Positions 46,006 through 54,329 of a DNA stretch of 64,000 nt are shown piece by piece. Numbering within the stretch: position 1 is the stretch's first letter; each line of letters opens with the position of its first letter. The notes below the pieces were generated by a model. It saw only the letters and a program-made list of their open reading frames with translations, was not told where the DNA came from and did no database searches. Both the position numbers and the translations under genes were made by a program. The stretch is from Pseudidiomarina halophila (GTDB lineage Bacteria; Pseudomonadota; Gammaproteobacteria; Enterobacterales; Alteromonadaceae): assembly GCF_003987215.1 (NCBI RefSeq), contig NZ_PIPW01000003.1:248001-312000 (forward strand), in the 5' to 3' direction.

Positions 46006-47217
46006 ATGATATCTAAACTAAAGCAACTAAGTTTCGGCCCCGCCACCCTGGTGGCGGCCGCTTTTATCGGGCCGGGAACCGTTGTTACCGCCAGTCTTGC
46101 TGGGGCTAATTTTGGCTATGCGTTACTCTGGGCTTTAGTTTTTTCCGTTCTTGCGACGATGATTTTGCAAGAGATGGCAGCACGGCTTGGTGTTGTTACC
46201 CAACAAGGGTTGGGTGAAGCTATCCGTTCACAACTGGAAAATCCTCTGCTCAAGTGGTTTGCCATAGCCTTAGTTATTGCAGCTGTGGTGATCGGCAATA
46301 GTGTTTATCAAGGCGGCAATCTTACCGGCGCAAGTCTGGGCATGGCAGGTTTGCTGGGGGAGCAGGCCGCATGGATGCCGCTGGTACTTGGGGTTCTGGC
46401 GGCTGCACTCCTTTGGCGCGGCAGTTACCGTTTATTGGAGCGGGTTCTGATTGCGCTGGTGTTGGTGATGAGCCTTGCATTTATCACCACGTTTCTTATC
46501 GCGCAGCCGGACTGGTCCGAATTTTTTCAGGGCTTGTTCATGCCAAGCCTGCCGACGGGTTCGTTGTTAACGGTAATAGCATTAATCGGCACCACTGTGG
46601 TGCCCTATAACCTCTTTCTACATGCCGCGAGTTCGGCTCAGAAATGGCAAAGTCCAGAGCAATTACCACAGGCACGTGGCGACTTACTGGTTTCAATTCC
46701 GCTTGGTGGACTTATTTCCATTGCGATAGTTTCGACAGCGGCAGCGGCATTTTTTGGTCGGGCAGTGACTTTGGAAGGTGCTGCAGATCTGAGTGAGTCC
46801 TTACGGCCATTGGCTGGCGATGGTGCTACCTGGTTGATGGCAATCGGCTTGTTTGCCGCGGGCTTGTCTTCATCGCTGACTGCTCCCCTTGCTTCAGCAT
46901 ATGCCCTTAGCGGTATTCTCGGTTACGGCGGTAATTTGCGGAGTTGGCCATTTCGCTTAACCTGGCTGGCGATTATTGCCATCGGGGTGGTTATTGCATC
47001 GCTGGGAATTCGACCCGTGAATGTGATTTGGTTTGCGCAAGTTGCCAACGGCTTGTTGTTGCCTATTATGGCACTGTTTCTGGTCTGGGCCTGTAATCAT
47101 AAAATGATGGGCAATTACCGCAATTCCTGGCAGCAGAATACATTAGCTGCTGTCGTCGTGCTTATTGCGGTAGGGTTGGGATTACGCAGTATCGGTGCGG
47201 CGTTACAATGGTGGTAG
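46006..47217 (+). CDS. Divergent Nramp-family metal transporter
   Basis: 403 residues, about 11 membrane helices. The start FGPATLVAAAFIGPGTVVTAS is the TM1 region of Nramp proteins, but the DPGN metal motif is GPGT (22-25). In TM6 the A-x-x-MPH motif is TTVVPYN (V199, P200, Y201): the Met that selects transition metals is Val and the His is Tyr. The flanking NLFLHAASS is conserved. Both ligand sites differ, so the ion carried is probably not classical Mn or Fe. Good SD (GAGAGAG). Stop and the convergent gene's stop are 1 base apart. Confidence 0.85.
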   Translation: MISKLKQLSFGPATLVAAAFIGPGTVVTASLAGANFGYALLWALVFSVLATMILQEMAARLGVVTQQGLGEAIRSQLENPLLKWFAIALVIAAVVIGNSVYQGGNLTGASLGMAGLLGEQAAWMPLVLGVLAAALLWRGSYRLLERVLIALVLVMSLAFITTFLIAQPDWSEFFQGLFMPSLPTGSLLTVIALIGTTVVPYNLFLHAASSAQKWQSPEQLPQARGDLLVSIPLGGLISIAIVSTAAAAFFGRAVTLEGAADLSESLRPLAGDGATWLMAIGLFAAGLSSSLTAPLASAYALSGILGYGGNLRSWPFRLTWLAIIAIGVVIASLGIRPVNVIWFAQVANGLLLPIMALFLVWACNHKMMGNYRNSWQQNTLAAVVVLIAVGLGLRSIGAALQWW

Positions 47218-47218
47218 G

Positions 47219-48205
47219 CTAATCACCAAACTGGAGCTCGAGCTCAATACCGACCAACCAACGGGGTTGCCGGTGTTCGCTTAGATGCTCGCGCGGCCAG
47301 TGGGTACCGACCCATGCTTCCAGATAGAGCCACTCACGTAAGAATCGTGAACGGTGTAATGCGCGTAGACCATAATCTTGCATTGGAATTTCGTGCTCTG
47401 TCTCGCCGTACCACCAGATCTCGGCGCCAACAGCACGCTCATGGTGATAGATGTAATACAGCTTTTCCGAAGCGTGCCAGCGGAGTCCCTCAGTGCGTTC
47501 AGCGAAGGTGCCGCGCACCCAGAACTTATTAAACCAGCGTTCGCTTAGGGCGAAATCGTGTTCGATCGTTTGCGCTACGCCAAAACCGTCACTGTCGCGC
47601 CAGAAACCAACAGTCTGCAAGATGATCTCGCTGCGCTCATTAATGATGCCTTCGTACCGGTAACGGGCGCGCACGTATGGATCCAGGTTTATTCCGCCGC
47701 GGAAGCCGGCACCAAAGGAGACGTTGTGGTTAGCCCGGACCATTGGATCGAAACCTAGCCCGATCATCCATTCTTCATCCGCTTCGTCGCGGCGAATAAC
47801 CGTTGGTCGGGTGGTTTGTTGATCGTTGATGAAATCGTCAAAATCGCCACGGCCGATGATTGCAGAAATTTTGCGTTCGGCATGGGGCAATATGACTTTG
47901 GCACGAAAACTAGTGTCGAGCTCAAGGCCATTGTATTCATCCCATTCTGGTCTCAGGGTAAGGCTACCGTAAGCATTCTCGTAGTCGGAACGGATAATGT
48001 CTTCAGTAAAAAAAGAGTCGAGCCAGGCGGCTGTGGCACTGACACCTGTTTGCAGCCCTGAGCGGATGTCATCGATGAGTTCGGTATCTTCGTCGGAGTC
48101 TTCAGTCTTTGTTTGCTGCGCGGCCACAGTGCCGCTGAGCGTCAAACTTAAGAGCAGGACGCTAACTAAACTCAATGGATGGATTAAACCCCGGCGACAT
48201 CGCAT
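47219..48205 (-). CDS. Probable outer-membrane beta-barrel protein of unknown function
   Basis: 328 residues from the ATG at 48205 (AAAGGA upstream); an in-frame TTG at 48244 is less likely. Signal peptide RGLIHPLSLVSVLLLSLTLSGTVAAQQ. The mature protein begins with an acidic segment (EDSDEDTELIDDI) and continues with alternating strands rich in aromatics (SFGAGFRGGINLDPYVRARYRYEG, WLYLEAWVGTHWP), ending LVGIELELQFGD. It resembles a porin-like barrel; no specific family recognised. It follows the malic enzyme gene on the - strand, 70 bases after it. Confidence 0.7.
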   Translation of the reverse strand: MRCRRGLIHPLSLVSVLLLSLTLSGTVAAQQTKTEDSDEDTELIDDIRSGLQTGVSATAAWLDSFFTEDIIRSDYENAYGSLTLRPEWDEYNGLELDTSFRAKVILPHAERKISAIIGRGDFDDFINDQQTTRPTVIRRDEADEEWMIGLGFDPMVRANHNVSFGAGFRGGINLDPYVRARYRYEGIINERSEIILQTVGFWRDSDGFGVAQTIEHDFALSERWFNKFWVRGTFAERTEGLRWHASEKLYYIYHHERAVGAEIWWYGETEHEIPMQDYGLRALHRSRFLREWLYLEAWVGTHWPREHLSEHRQPRWLVGIELELQFGD

Positions 48206-48275
48206 TACGCTGATTCCTTTTTGAGCCTGTCTTTGAACATACAAGGAATCAGCGGGTTTGGCCAGTTAACGAATG

Positions 48276-49955
48276 TTAAATACTGACACGTTTGTAGTGC
48301 CGGTACTCGGGTGACCAGAAATGCGAGTCAATGCGCTGGCGCAACGTTTCGTCACTTATTTCTAGCGCATGCCCTTCGGCTTGTGCAACTTTGCCGACAG
48401 CAAACGCAATGCTTTTACTGAGCTCAGCAATGTGTGTGAGCGGCGGCAACAACTGATCGTCTCTATTCTGTACCCGCGGTGAAGCCTCGGCGAGCGTGTT
48501 GCTTGCCGCCATCAACATGGCGTCGGAGATGATCCGGGCTTTAACCGCAAGCACACCTAAACCGATGCCCGGGAAGATATAACTGTTGTTACATTGCGCG
48601 ATAGGGTAGAGCTTGCCATTAAATTTAATCGGCTCATACGGGCTTCCCGTTGCAACTATGGCATCACCATTGGTCCATTCGATCACGTGTGCGGGATGCG
48701 CTTCGATTTGTCGTGAGGGATTGGACAATGGGAAAATAATTGGCTGCTGGGTATATTGATGCATCGCCCGAATGACTTGCTCAGTAAACAGCCCAGGCTG
48801 GCCGGATACGCCGATAAGAATGGTTGGTTTGGCGCAATGCATGACATCCAGCAACGACGGGTAGTCACCACTATGTTGCCAGTCGCTCAGCTGTTGACGC
48901 TGTTGTACCAGAGCTTGCTGAAAGTCGCGTAAACCTTCCATCCCTTCAGTTAACAGACCAAAGCGATCGACCATATAAATTTGCTGGCGCGCTTCACTGT
49001 CGCTGAGTCCCTCGGCCACCATCTGCGCGATCACCTGTTCGGCGATACCACAACCGGCAGAGCCCGCGCCAACGAAGGCGACGCGTTGATCTTTCAGCAG
49101 CACACCTTTGGCTTTACAGGCGGCCAGCAAGGTGCCGACAGTCACCGCAGCAGTACCTTGAATATCATCATTGAAACAGCAGAAATCGTTGCGGTAACGT
49201 TGCAAAATCGGCATCGCGTTCGGCTGCGCAAAATCCTCAAACTGGATCATTGCTTCTGGCCAGCGGCGTCGCACAGCATGCATAAATTCCTGAATAAACG
49301 CATCATAACTTTCCTGATCGATACGTTTATGACGCGCCCCCATGTACATAGGATCGTTTAAGAGTTTCTCATTGTTGGTGCCGACATCTAAACAGACCGG
49401 CAGGGTATAGGCAGGACTGATACCACCACAAGCGGTATAAAGACTAAGCTTACCGATCGGGATCCCCATGCCGCCAATCCCCTGATCACCAAGCCCGAGA
49501 ATCCGTTCGCCATCGGTGACAACAATGACTTTGACTTTACGCTTGGTCGCATTACGTAAAATGTCATCGATTTGGTCGCGCTCTTCGTACGAGATAAATA
49601 AACCACGCGAGCTGCGGTAGATATCGGAAAACTGCTCACATGCATCACCGACAGTTGGGGTGTAGATGATGGGCATCATTTCTGCCAGATTGTCTTGCAG
49701 TAATCGATAGAAAAGCGTTTCGTTGTTATCTTGAATGGCACGTAAGTAAATGTGCTTGTTCAGTGCCGTATCGAAACTCGAGTACTGCATGTAGCAGCGT
49801 TGCACCTGTTCTTCGATGGTTTCGTAGCGCGGAGGTAATAAGCCTGTTAAATTAAAATTAGCGCGCTCTTCACGCGTAAAAGCACTACCTTTGTTTAATA
49901 GCGGCGTTTCTAGCAAGTTCGGGCCTGCATAGGGAATATACAGCGGATTCTTCAT
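48276..49955 (-). CDS. maeA: NAD-dependent malic enzyme
   Basis: 559 residues, the size of E. coli MaeA. Motifs: [28 protein letters not shown] (substrate and metal loop), [11 protein letters not shown] with catalytic acidic residues, [17 protein letters not shown] and [16 protein letters not shown] (NAD binding). Oxidative decarboxylation of malate to pyruvate, linking the citric acid cycle to pyruvate during growth on amino acids. SD CAGGAGAA. Confidence 0.94.
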   Translation of the reverse strand: MKNPLYIPYAGPNLLETPLLNKGSAFTREERANFNLTGLLPPRYETIEEQVQRCYMQYSSFDTALNKHIYLRAIQDNNETLFYRLLQDNLAEMMPIIYTPTVGDACEQFSDIYRSSRGLFISYEERDQIDDILRNATKRKVKVIVVTDGERILGLGDQGIGGMGIPIGKLSLYTACGGISPAYTLPVCLDVGTNNEKLLNDPMYMGARHKRIDQESYDAFIQEFMHAVRRRWPEAMIQFEDFAQPNAMPILQRYRNDFCCFNDDIQGTAAVTVGTLLAACKAKGVLLKDQRVAFVGAGSAGCGIAEQVIAQMVAEGLSDSEARQQIYMVDRFGLLTEGMEGLRDFQQALVQQRQQLSDWQHSGDYPSLLDVMHCAKPTILIGVSGQPGLFTEQVIRAMHQYTQQPIIFPLSNPSRQIEAHPAHVIEWTNGDAIVATGSPYEPIKFNGKLYPIAQCNNSYIFPGIGLGVLAVKARIISDAMLMAASNTLAEASPRVQNRDDQLLPPLTHIAELSKSIAFAVGKVAQAEGHALEISDETLRQRIDSHFWSPEYRHYKRVSI

Positions 49956-50029
49956 GGAATCATTCTCCTGGCGCGTACGGATTCAAAAGCTTTGGACCCG
50001 TTATTATGGCAAAAAAATAAGGGAAACAC

Positions 50030-50479
50030 ATGGAAAATCCGTCATTTGAAGTAAAACTTGAGTTAGTTGACAACTACAAATTCGAAATTGATTTCGGTGA
50101 TTTTGGACACATGATAAGTGATGAGCCTGAGCCACTTGGGCATGGTGAGGGACCGAATCCAAGCCGGCTGTTGGGTGCTGCAGTGGCAAACTGCCTGGCG
50201 GCCAGCTTAATGTTTGCCATCCGCAAATACAAAGGCGAACCGGGTAAGCTTCATGCCAAAGTTAAGGGTGATATGGCGCGGGTCGACGGCCGTTGGCGTG
50301 TCACTCACCTATACGTCGAGCTGGTCCTGGGTAATCGTGCCGATGCGATTGATAAACTGGATCGGGTGCTAGCCCAGTTCGAAGATTTTTGTGTGGTGAC
50401 ACAAAGTGTACGTAGTGGCGTGGAGGTTGACGTGACCGTCCTCGATGAAGACGGCCTGATATTATCAAGCGCCGAATAA
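50030..50479 (+). CDS. OsmC-family protein
   Basis: 149 residues. OsmC/Ohr fold: GPNPSRLLGAAVANCLAASLMFAIRKY with the first redox Cys, and FEDFCVVTQSVRSGVEVDV with the second. Members reduce organic hydroperoxides using dithiols. The ring of flanking residues is closer to the OsmC/YhfA group than to Ohr, so the substrate is uncertain. SD AAGGGAAA. Its 3' end overlaps the convergent 2OG oxygenase gene by 15 bases. Confidence 0.85.
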   Translation: MENPSFEVKLELVDNYKFEIDFGDFGHMISDEPEPLGHGEGPNPSRLLGAAVANCLAASLMFAIRKYKGEPGKLHAKVKGDMARVDGRWRVTHLYVELVLGNRADAIDKLDRVLAQFEDFCVVTQSVRSGVEVDVTVLDEDGLILSSAE

Positions 50480-51163
50480 TTGCTGACCTGAGTTCATTAA
50501 TATCCAACTGGTAAGAATGTACTTGTCGTTCGACTCCGGTACAGTTCCGCGATGAGTGTGGGTAAAGTATCCGGGGGCAATCACCATTCGCCCCTGGCGC
50601 GGCTGTATGCTGCGGTTTTGATAATAAAAATCGGTACTCCCACCCACTTCCACATCGTTGAGGTAGAACATAAACAACAAGCTGCGATGGAGGGCTTCGA
50701 CACTACCTTTCTCGGGAAACACCTCGCAGTGCCAGTAATTGTAATTTCCCGCGCCGCGCTCGTATTTTTGTGCCTGAACTGCACCCAGTCGGTACAACAA
50801 CTGCATAAATGCTAATTCGTTACCGGCCGCAACCTCATCAAAGTTTTCGTGAGTCAGTGTCACCGGCTCTCCCGTTTGCGGGTGGCGTACCTGCAATGCT
50901 ACCGGGGCAATGAGGGCGAAGCGGTATTTCTTAAAGTAATCTAATGCGCAACGCTCTGTGGCTTCGATAATCGTTTTTAACTGTTGTTGATACTCAGCAT
51001 GCTGATTTAAATACAAATCAGTGCTTAATTTCTTGCTCGGATCAACGCCACCGCCGGTGCGGCCGGGTTGCAAATGCGGACTGGCATTAAATGTTTCGAT
51101 AAAGCGCTGGCAAAAGTCCGGGCTCAGCGCCTGGTCGTAAACTTCGATAAAATCATTGCTCAT
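50465..51163 (-). CDS. 2-oxoglutarate/Fe(II) dioxygenase-like protein
   Basis: 232 residues. The double-stranded beta-helix ligands can be traced: NYWHCEVFP (H145 and E147, HxE rather than the usual HxD), HTHRG (H202 or H204), and K214 in NDKYILTSW for 2-oxoglutarate. LFMFYLNDVEVGGSTDFYY and PRQGRMVIAPGYFTHTHRG match prolyl-hydroxylase-like members. Substrate unknown. It lies 2 bases after the DUF488 gene on the - strand and has no obvious SD of its own. Confidence 0.82.
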   Translation of the reverse strand: MSNDFIEVYDQALSPDFCQRFIETFNASPHLQPGRTGGGVDPSKKLSTDLYLNQHAEYQQQLKTIIEATERCALDYFKKYRFALIAPVALQVRHPQTGEPVTLTHENFDEVAAGNELAFMQLLYRLGAVQAQKYERGAGNYNYWHCEVFPEKGSVEALHRSLLFMFYLNDVEVGGSTDFYYQNRSIQPRQGRMVIAPGYFTHTHRGTVPESNDKYILTSWILMNSGQQLFGA

Positions 51164-51165
51164 AG

Positions 51166-51612
51166 TTATTTTTCGTCCGAAATTTGAATTTCATCGGCAA
51201 AGCAGACGGGCGAGCTTAATTCGTTCCCGTCGGCCTGCTCATCTTCCAGTTGTAAAGCATGCAACATAGCTTTACGCAGCACTGGCAGGTGTGACTTATC
51301 AAGCGACTTGACTGCACTCAATAGCGTTACCTTACCTTCCCGCACATAGCTAAGCAGAGGTGTAAGTTCGTCGTATTTATCCTCAAGTTCCTGCAAGTAG
51401 CATTTTGCAAAATCCGGATAAGACAATTCGTCAGCATGGTAGCTTTTGCGTAAGTCATCCGATGGACAGACGTCTTTGCACCAGTCGGTCAGGTCAGCAT
51501 CTTCCTTACTTACTCCGCGTGGCCAGATCCGGTCGGCGAGTATTCGGCTGCCATCGTCATCTGCAGTTTCTTCATAAATTCGTTTTAACTCTATGGAATA
51601 ATCTTCACTCAT
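51166..51612 (-). CDS. DUF488 domain protein
   Basis: 148 residues. SIELKRIYEETADDDGSRILADRIWPRGVSKEDADLTDW is the family signature: a long conserved N-terminus with DGxRxLxDRxWPRG. LSAVKSLDKSHLPVLRKAM follows. Function is not established. SD CAAGGGAAT. Upstream of and coupled to the 2OG oxygenase gene, divergent from the nuclease gene. Confidence 0.88.
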   Translation of the reverse strand: MSEDYSIELKRIYEETADDDGSRILADRIWPRGVSKEDADLTDWCKDVCPSDDLRKSYHADELSYPDFAKCYLQELEDKYDELTPLLSYVREGKVTLLSAVKSLDKSHLPVLRKAMLHALQLEDEQADGNELSSPVCFADEIQISDEK

Positions 51613-51640
51613 GATGTCATTCCCTTGTAATAAAAAGTCA

Positions 51641-51669
51641 TTAAATTGTTGCGCAACTTACGCTATAGT
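51641..51669 (+). promoter_or_regulatory. Candidate promoter of the extracellular nuclease gene with palindrome
   Basis: TTAAAT (51641-51646), 17-base spacer, TATAGT (51664-51669, five of six). The exact palindrome GTTGCGCAAC (51648-51657) sits between them, where a repressor could block polymerase. Confidence 0.5.
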
Positions 51670-51715
51670 GATTCGCGAAAACTAAGTGGATTACACAACA
51701 ATAAGAGAAAGGACT

Positions 51716-54196
51716 ATGAAACGCCATAACTTAGCACTTGCAGTTTCGGCACTACTGGTTAGTGGTGCGGCATCTGCAGACATTATTATTTCTGAGCACA
51801 TTGAAGGCAGCAGCAACAATAAAGCCCTTGAATTTTTTAATGCGGGATCGACGGAAATCGATCTCAGCACCTACGTTTTAGAGATCTATTCAAACGGCAG
51901 TCTTGAGGCTGGGAATACCGTACCATTGGCCGGCACATTGGCACCGAATGGCATTTATGTCATTGCGCATCCCTCTGCCAATACTGAAATTCAGGCTATC
52001 GCAGATAAAACCGGAAACCTCTATTACAACGGTAACGATGCATTAGTTTTGCGCAGCGGCGACGCTGTTGTCGATTCAATGGGGCAAATTGGTGTTGATG
52101 AAATTTGGGCGTCTGACGGTGTGTCCATGCAGAATCAGACCATCCGCCGCAAAGACACTATCACCACAGGTGACACCGACCCCAGCGATGCTTACGCTCC
52201 TGGCGATGAATTTAACAGTTTTGAAATCGATGACATCAGTGATCTAGGTAAGCACCTTGGCTACGGTAGCGAGCAACCTGAGCCTGAGCCCGAGCCGGCC
52301 CCTGAGTTTGGTGCCTGTGGCGACAATGCGACGCTGATTTCGGCAGTGCAGGGTAACGGTTTATCAAGTCCGTTATTTGAAGAAAAGGTCGTGGTTGAGG
52401 CAGTGGTAACTGCTGTTTATCTTGATGGTGAGCGACCGCTGAACGGTTTCTTTATTCAGGAAGAAGATGCGGATCATGATGCTGATCCTGCCACTTCTGA
52501 AGGTGTCTTTGTTTACCATCAGGATACTGCTGTAACTGCAGGCGATAAAGTTCGCATCGCTGGTACAGCCGCTGAATTTTATGACTCAACGCAGTTGGGC
52601 AACGTTACTGAAATTACTATATGTTCGTCTGGTGAAAGCGTTACACCTGCGAGTTTCAGTCTTCCTGTGGACTCAATGGACGCCTTTGAGGCCGTTGAAG
52701 GTATGCTGGTCAGCCTGGATCATCCGGTCGTGGTAACGAATACTGAGTCCTTAGGGCAATGGGGTGAATTCTGGGTGGCCCACGAACGTTTGTTTACCCC
52801 AACCCAAGTTGCAGCGCCGGCTGAAAATAATGACGTCAATGTACGCTTGAATGCATTTATGATTGATGATGCCCGGAGTGTAACCAACGCCGAAGACGTG
52901 CCATTCCCTGCAGGCGGCTTAAGTGCGGTGAACTCACTTCGCTTAGGCACCGAAATCACCAATCCCACAGGGGTGATCAACTACGGTTTTAGCGAGTATC
53001 GTTTACTACCCACGAGTGACTTGCAGTATGTCGATACCAACCCTCGTACGGCGGCGCCAGAACTTGATGCCGAAGGCGATTTGCGTATTGCTTCATTTAA
53101 CGTGGAAAACTTCTTCAACGGTGACGGTGCAGGCGAAGGCTTTCCGACGGAGCGCGGGGCCGACACTGTGGCAGAGTACGAACGTCAACTTACCAAGTTA
53201 GTTGCGGCGATCACGGCGATGAATGCCGACATCATTGGTCTTAATGAAATTGAGAACGATGGCTTTGCTGAAACCAGCGCAATTGCACAGCTGGTTGCTG
53301 AGGTGAATGCACAAAGTGATGCCGAGTGGGCCTTTGTTGCTTTTGGCGATACTGAATTCATCGGTAGTGATGCGATCACCAATGCGTTGATTTACCGCAC
53401 CGATCGCGTGGCTGAAACAGGTACAGCAGTATTTACCACCGATGCACCGTTCGATTTTGGTAACCGTCCGCCGATCGCGCAGACCTTCCATGATTTGGTA
53501 AACGAAGATGAAGTTACTGTTGTGGTAAACCACTTCCGTTCTAAAGGCGGGTGTAACAATAGTGCCGCAGAAGGTGACAAGGATAGTGGCGATGGCCAGG
53601 GATGCTGGAACGCAACCCGGGTTCAGGCTGCTGAAAAAGTGCTTGAATGGATTGCAGACGATCCGACCGGCCGCGCAGTTGACGACGTAATACTGGTCGG
53701 TGACTTTAATGCTTATGGCATGGAAGACCCGGTTCAGGTTCTTGTTGATGCGGGCTATACGGATCTGCAAATGGCGGAGCTGGGTGCCGAAAATCACACC
53801 TATGTGTATGAAGGTCTCTCGGGTTCACTTGACCACGCTTTTGCCTCCGCTAGCCTGACCGAAAAGGTTGTAGCGACGGCAAACTGGCACATTAACGCAG
53901 ATGAGCCGAGCGTATTCAGTTACAACACTGAGTACAAGAGTGAGGCCAATCAGGTGAGCTACTACAACGAAGACCCTTATCGCAGTTCAGACCATGATCC
54001 AGTGGTGGTTGCCATGACTACGGTGGCTGGTGATACAGGTGACAATGATGGCGGCGACCCGGATGTCGATGATGGCGGTTCAGCGCCACCAACGGAAGAA
54101 ATTCCGAATCTCGACCATGCCACAACCAGCGGTTCTTTCCCAATCTGGTTAGGTTTAAGCGCATTGTTGTTAGGTTTAATTCGCCGTCGCGTGTAA
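51716..54196 (+). CDS. ExeM/NucH-family extracellular nuclease with lamin-tail domain
   Basis: 826 residues from the ATG at 51716 (AGAAAGGAC). Signal peptide ends SGAASA-D. N-terminal lamin-tail domain (about 20-190), Pro/Glu linker (EPEPEPEPAPE), OB-like middle (about 215-430), then the EEP nuclease: LRIASFNVENFF, ADIIGLNEIEN, VVNHFRSKGGCNN, VILVGDFNAYG, GSLDHAFAS and SSDHDPVVV. A C-terminal GlyGly-CTERM-like tail (SGSFPIWLGLSALLLGLIRRRV) predicts surface processing by a rhombosortase. It degrades extracellular DNA for nutrients. A strong terminator follows. Confidence 0.92.
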   Translation: MKRHNLALAVSALLVSGAASADIIISEHIEGSSNNKALEFFNAGSTEIDLSTYVLEIYSNGSLEAGNTVPLAGTLAPNGIYVIAHPSANTEIQAIADKTGNLYYNGNDALVLRSGDAVVDSMGQIGVDEIWASDGVSMQNQTIRRKDTITTGDTDPSDAYAPGDEFNSFEIDDISDLGKHLGYGSEQPEPEPEPAPEFGACGDNATLISAVQGNGLSSPLFEEKVVVEAVVTAVYLDGERPLNGFFIQEEDADHDADPATSEGVFVYHQDTAVTAGDKVRIAGTAAEFYDSTQLGNVTEITICSSGESVTPASFSLPVDSMDAFEAVEGMLVSLDHPVVVTNTESLGQWGEFWVAHERLFTPTQVAAPAENNDVNVRLNAFMIDDARSVTNAEDVPFPAGGLSAVNSLRLGTEITNPTGVINYGFSEYRLLPTSDLQYVDTNPRTAAPELDAEGDLRIASFNVENFFNGDGAGEGFPTERGADTVAEYERQLTKLVAAITAMNADIIGLNEIENDGFAETSAIAQLVAEVNAQSDAEWAFVAFGDTEFIGSDAITNALIYRTDRVAETGTAVFTTDAPFDFGNRPPIAQTFHDLVNEDEVTVVVNHFRSKGGCNNSAAEGDKDSGDGQGCWNATRVQAAEKVLEWIADDPTGRAVDDVILVGDFNAYGMEDPVQVLVDAGYTDLQMAELGAENHTYVYEGLSGSLDHAFASASLTEKVVATANWHINADEPSVFSYNTEYKSEANQVSYYNEDPYRSSDHDPVVVAMTTVAGDTGDNDGGDPDVDDGGSAPPTEEIPNLDHATTSGSFPIWLGLSALLLGLIRRRV

Positions 54197-54220
54197 CCAC
54201 ACCTACGGTTAGAAATGCTA

Positions 54221-54248
54221 ACGCCGGTCAATGACCGGCGTTTTTTTT
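54221..54248 (+). terminator. Rho-independent terminator of the nuclease gene
   Basis: Arms ACGCCGGTC (54221-54229) and GACCGGCGT (54233-54241), loop AAT, followed by eight T. GC-rich and strong. Confidence 0.95.
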
Positions 54249-54329
54249 GCCGGAAACGCGGGTGCTGTATTGGATTAATTATTTTCGGGTTTTTGGGCTA
54301 CTATTGATTAAAACCAAAAGGAGCTGACC

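Noticed and set aside
53198-53797. 199-residue - strand frame inside the nuclease gene
   Set aside because: It lies opposite the conserved EEP nuclease motifs and has no ribosome site; a shadow frame.
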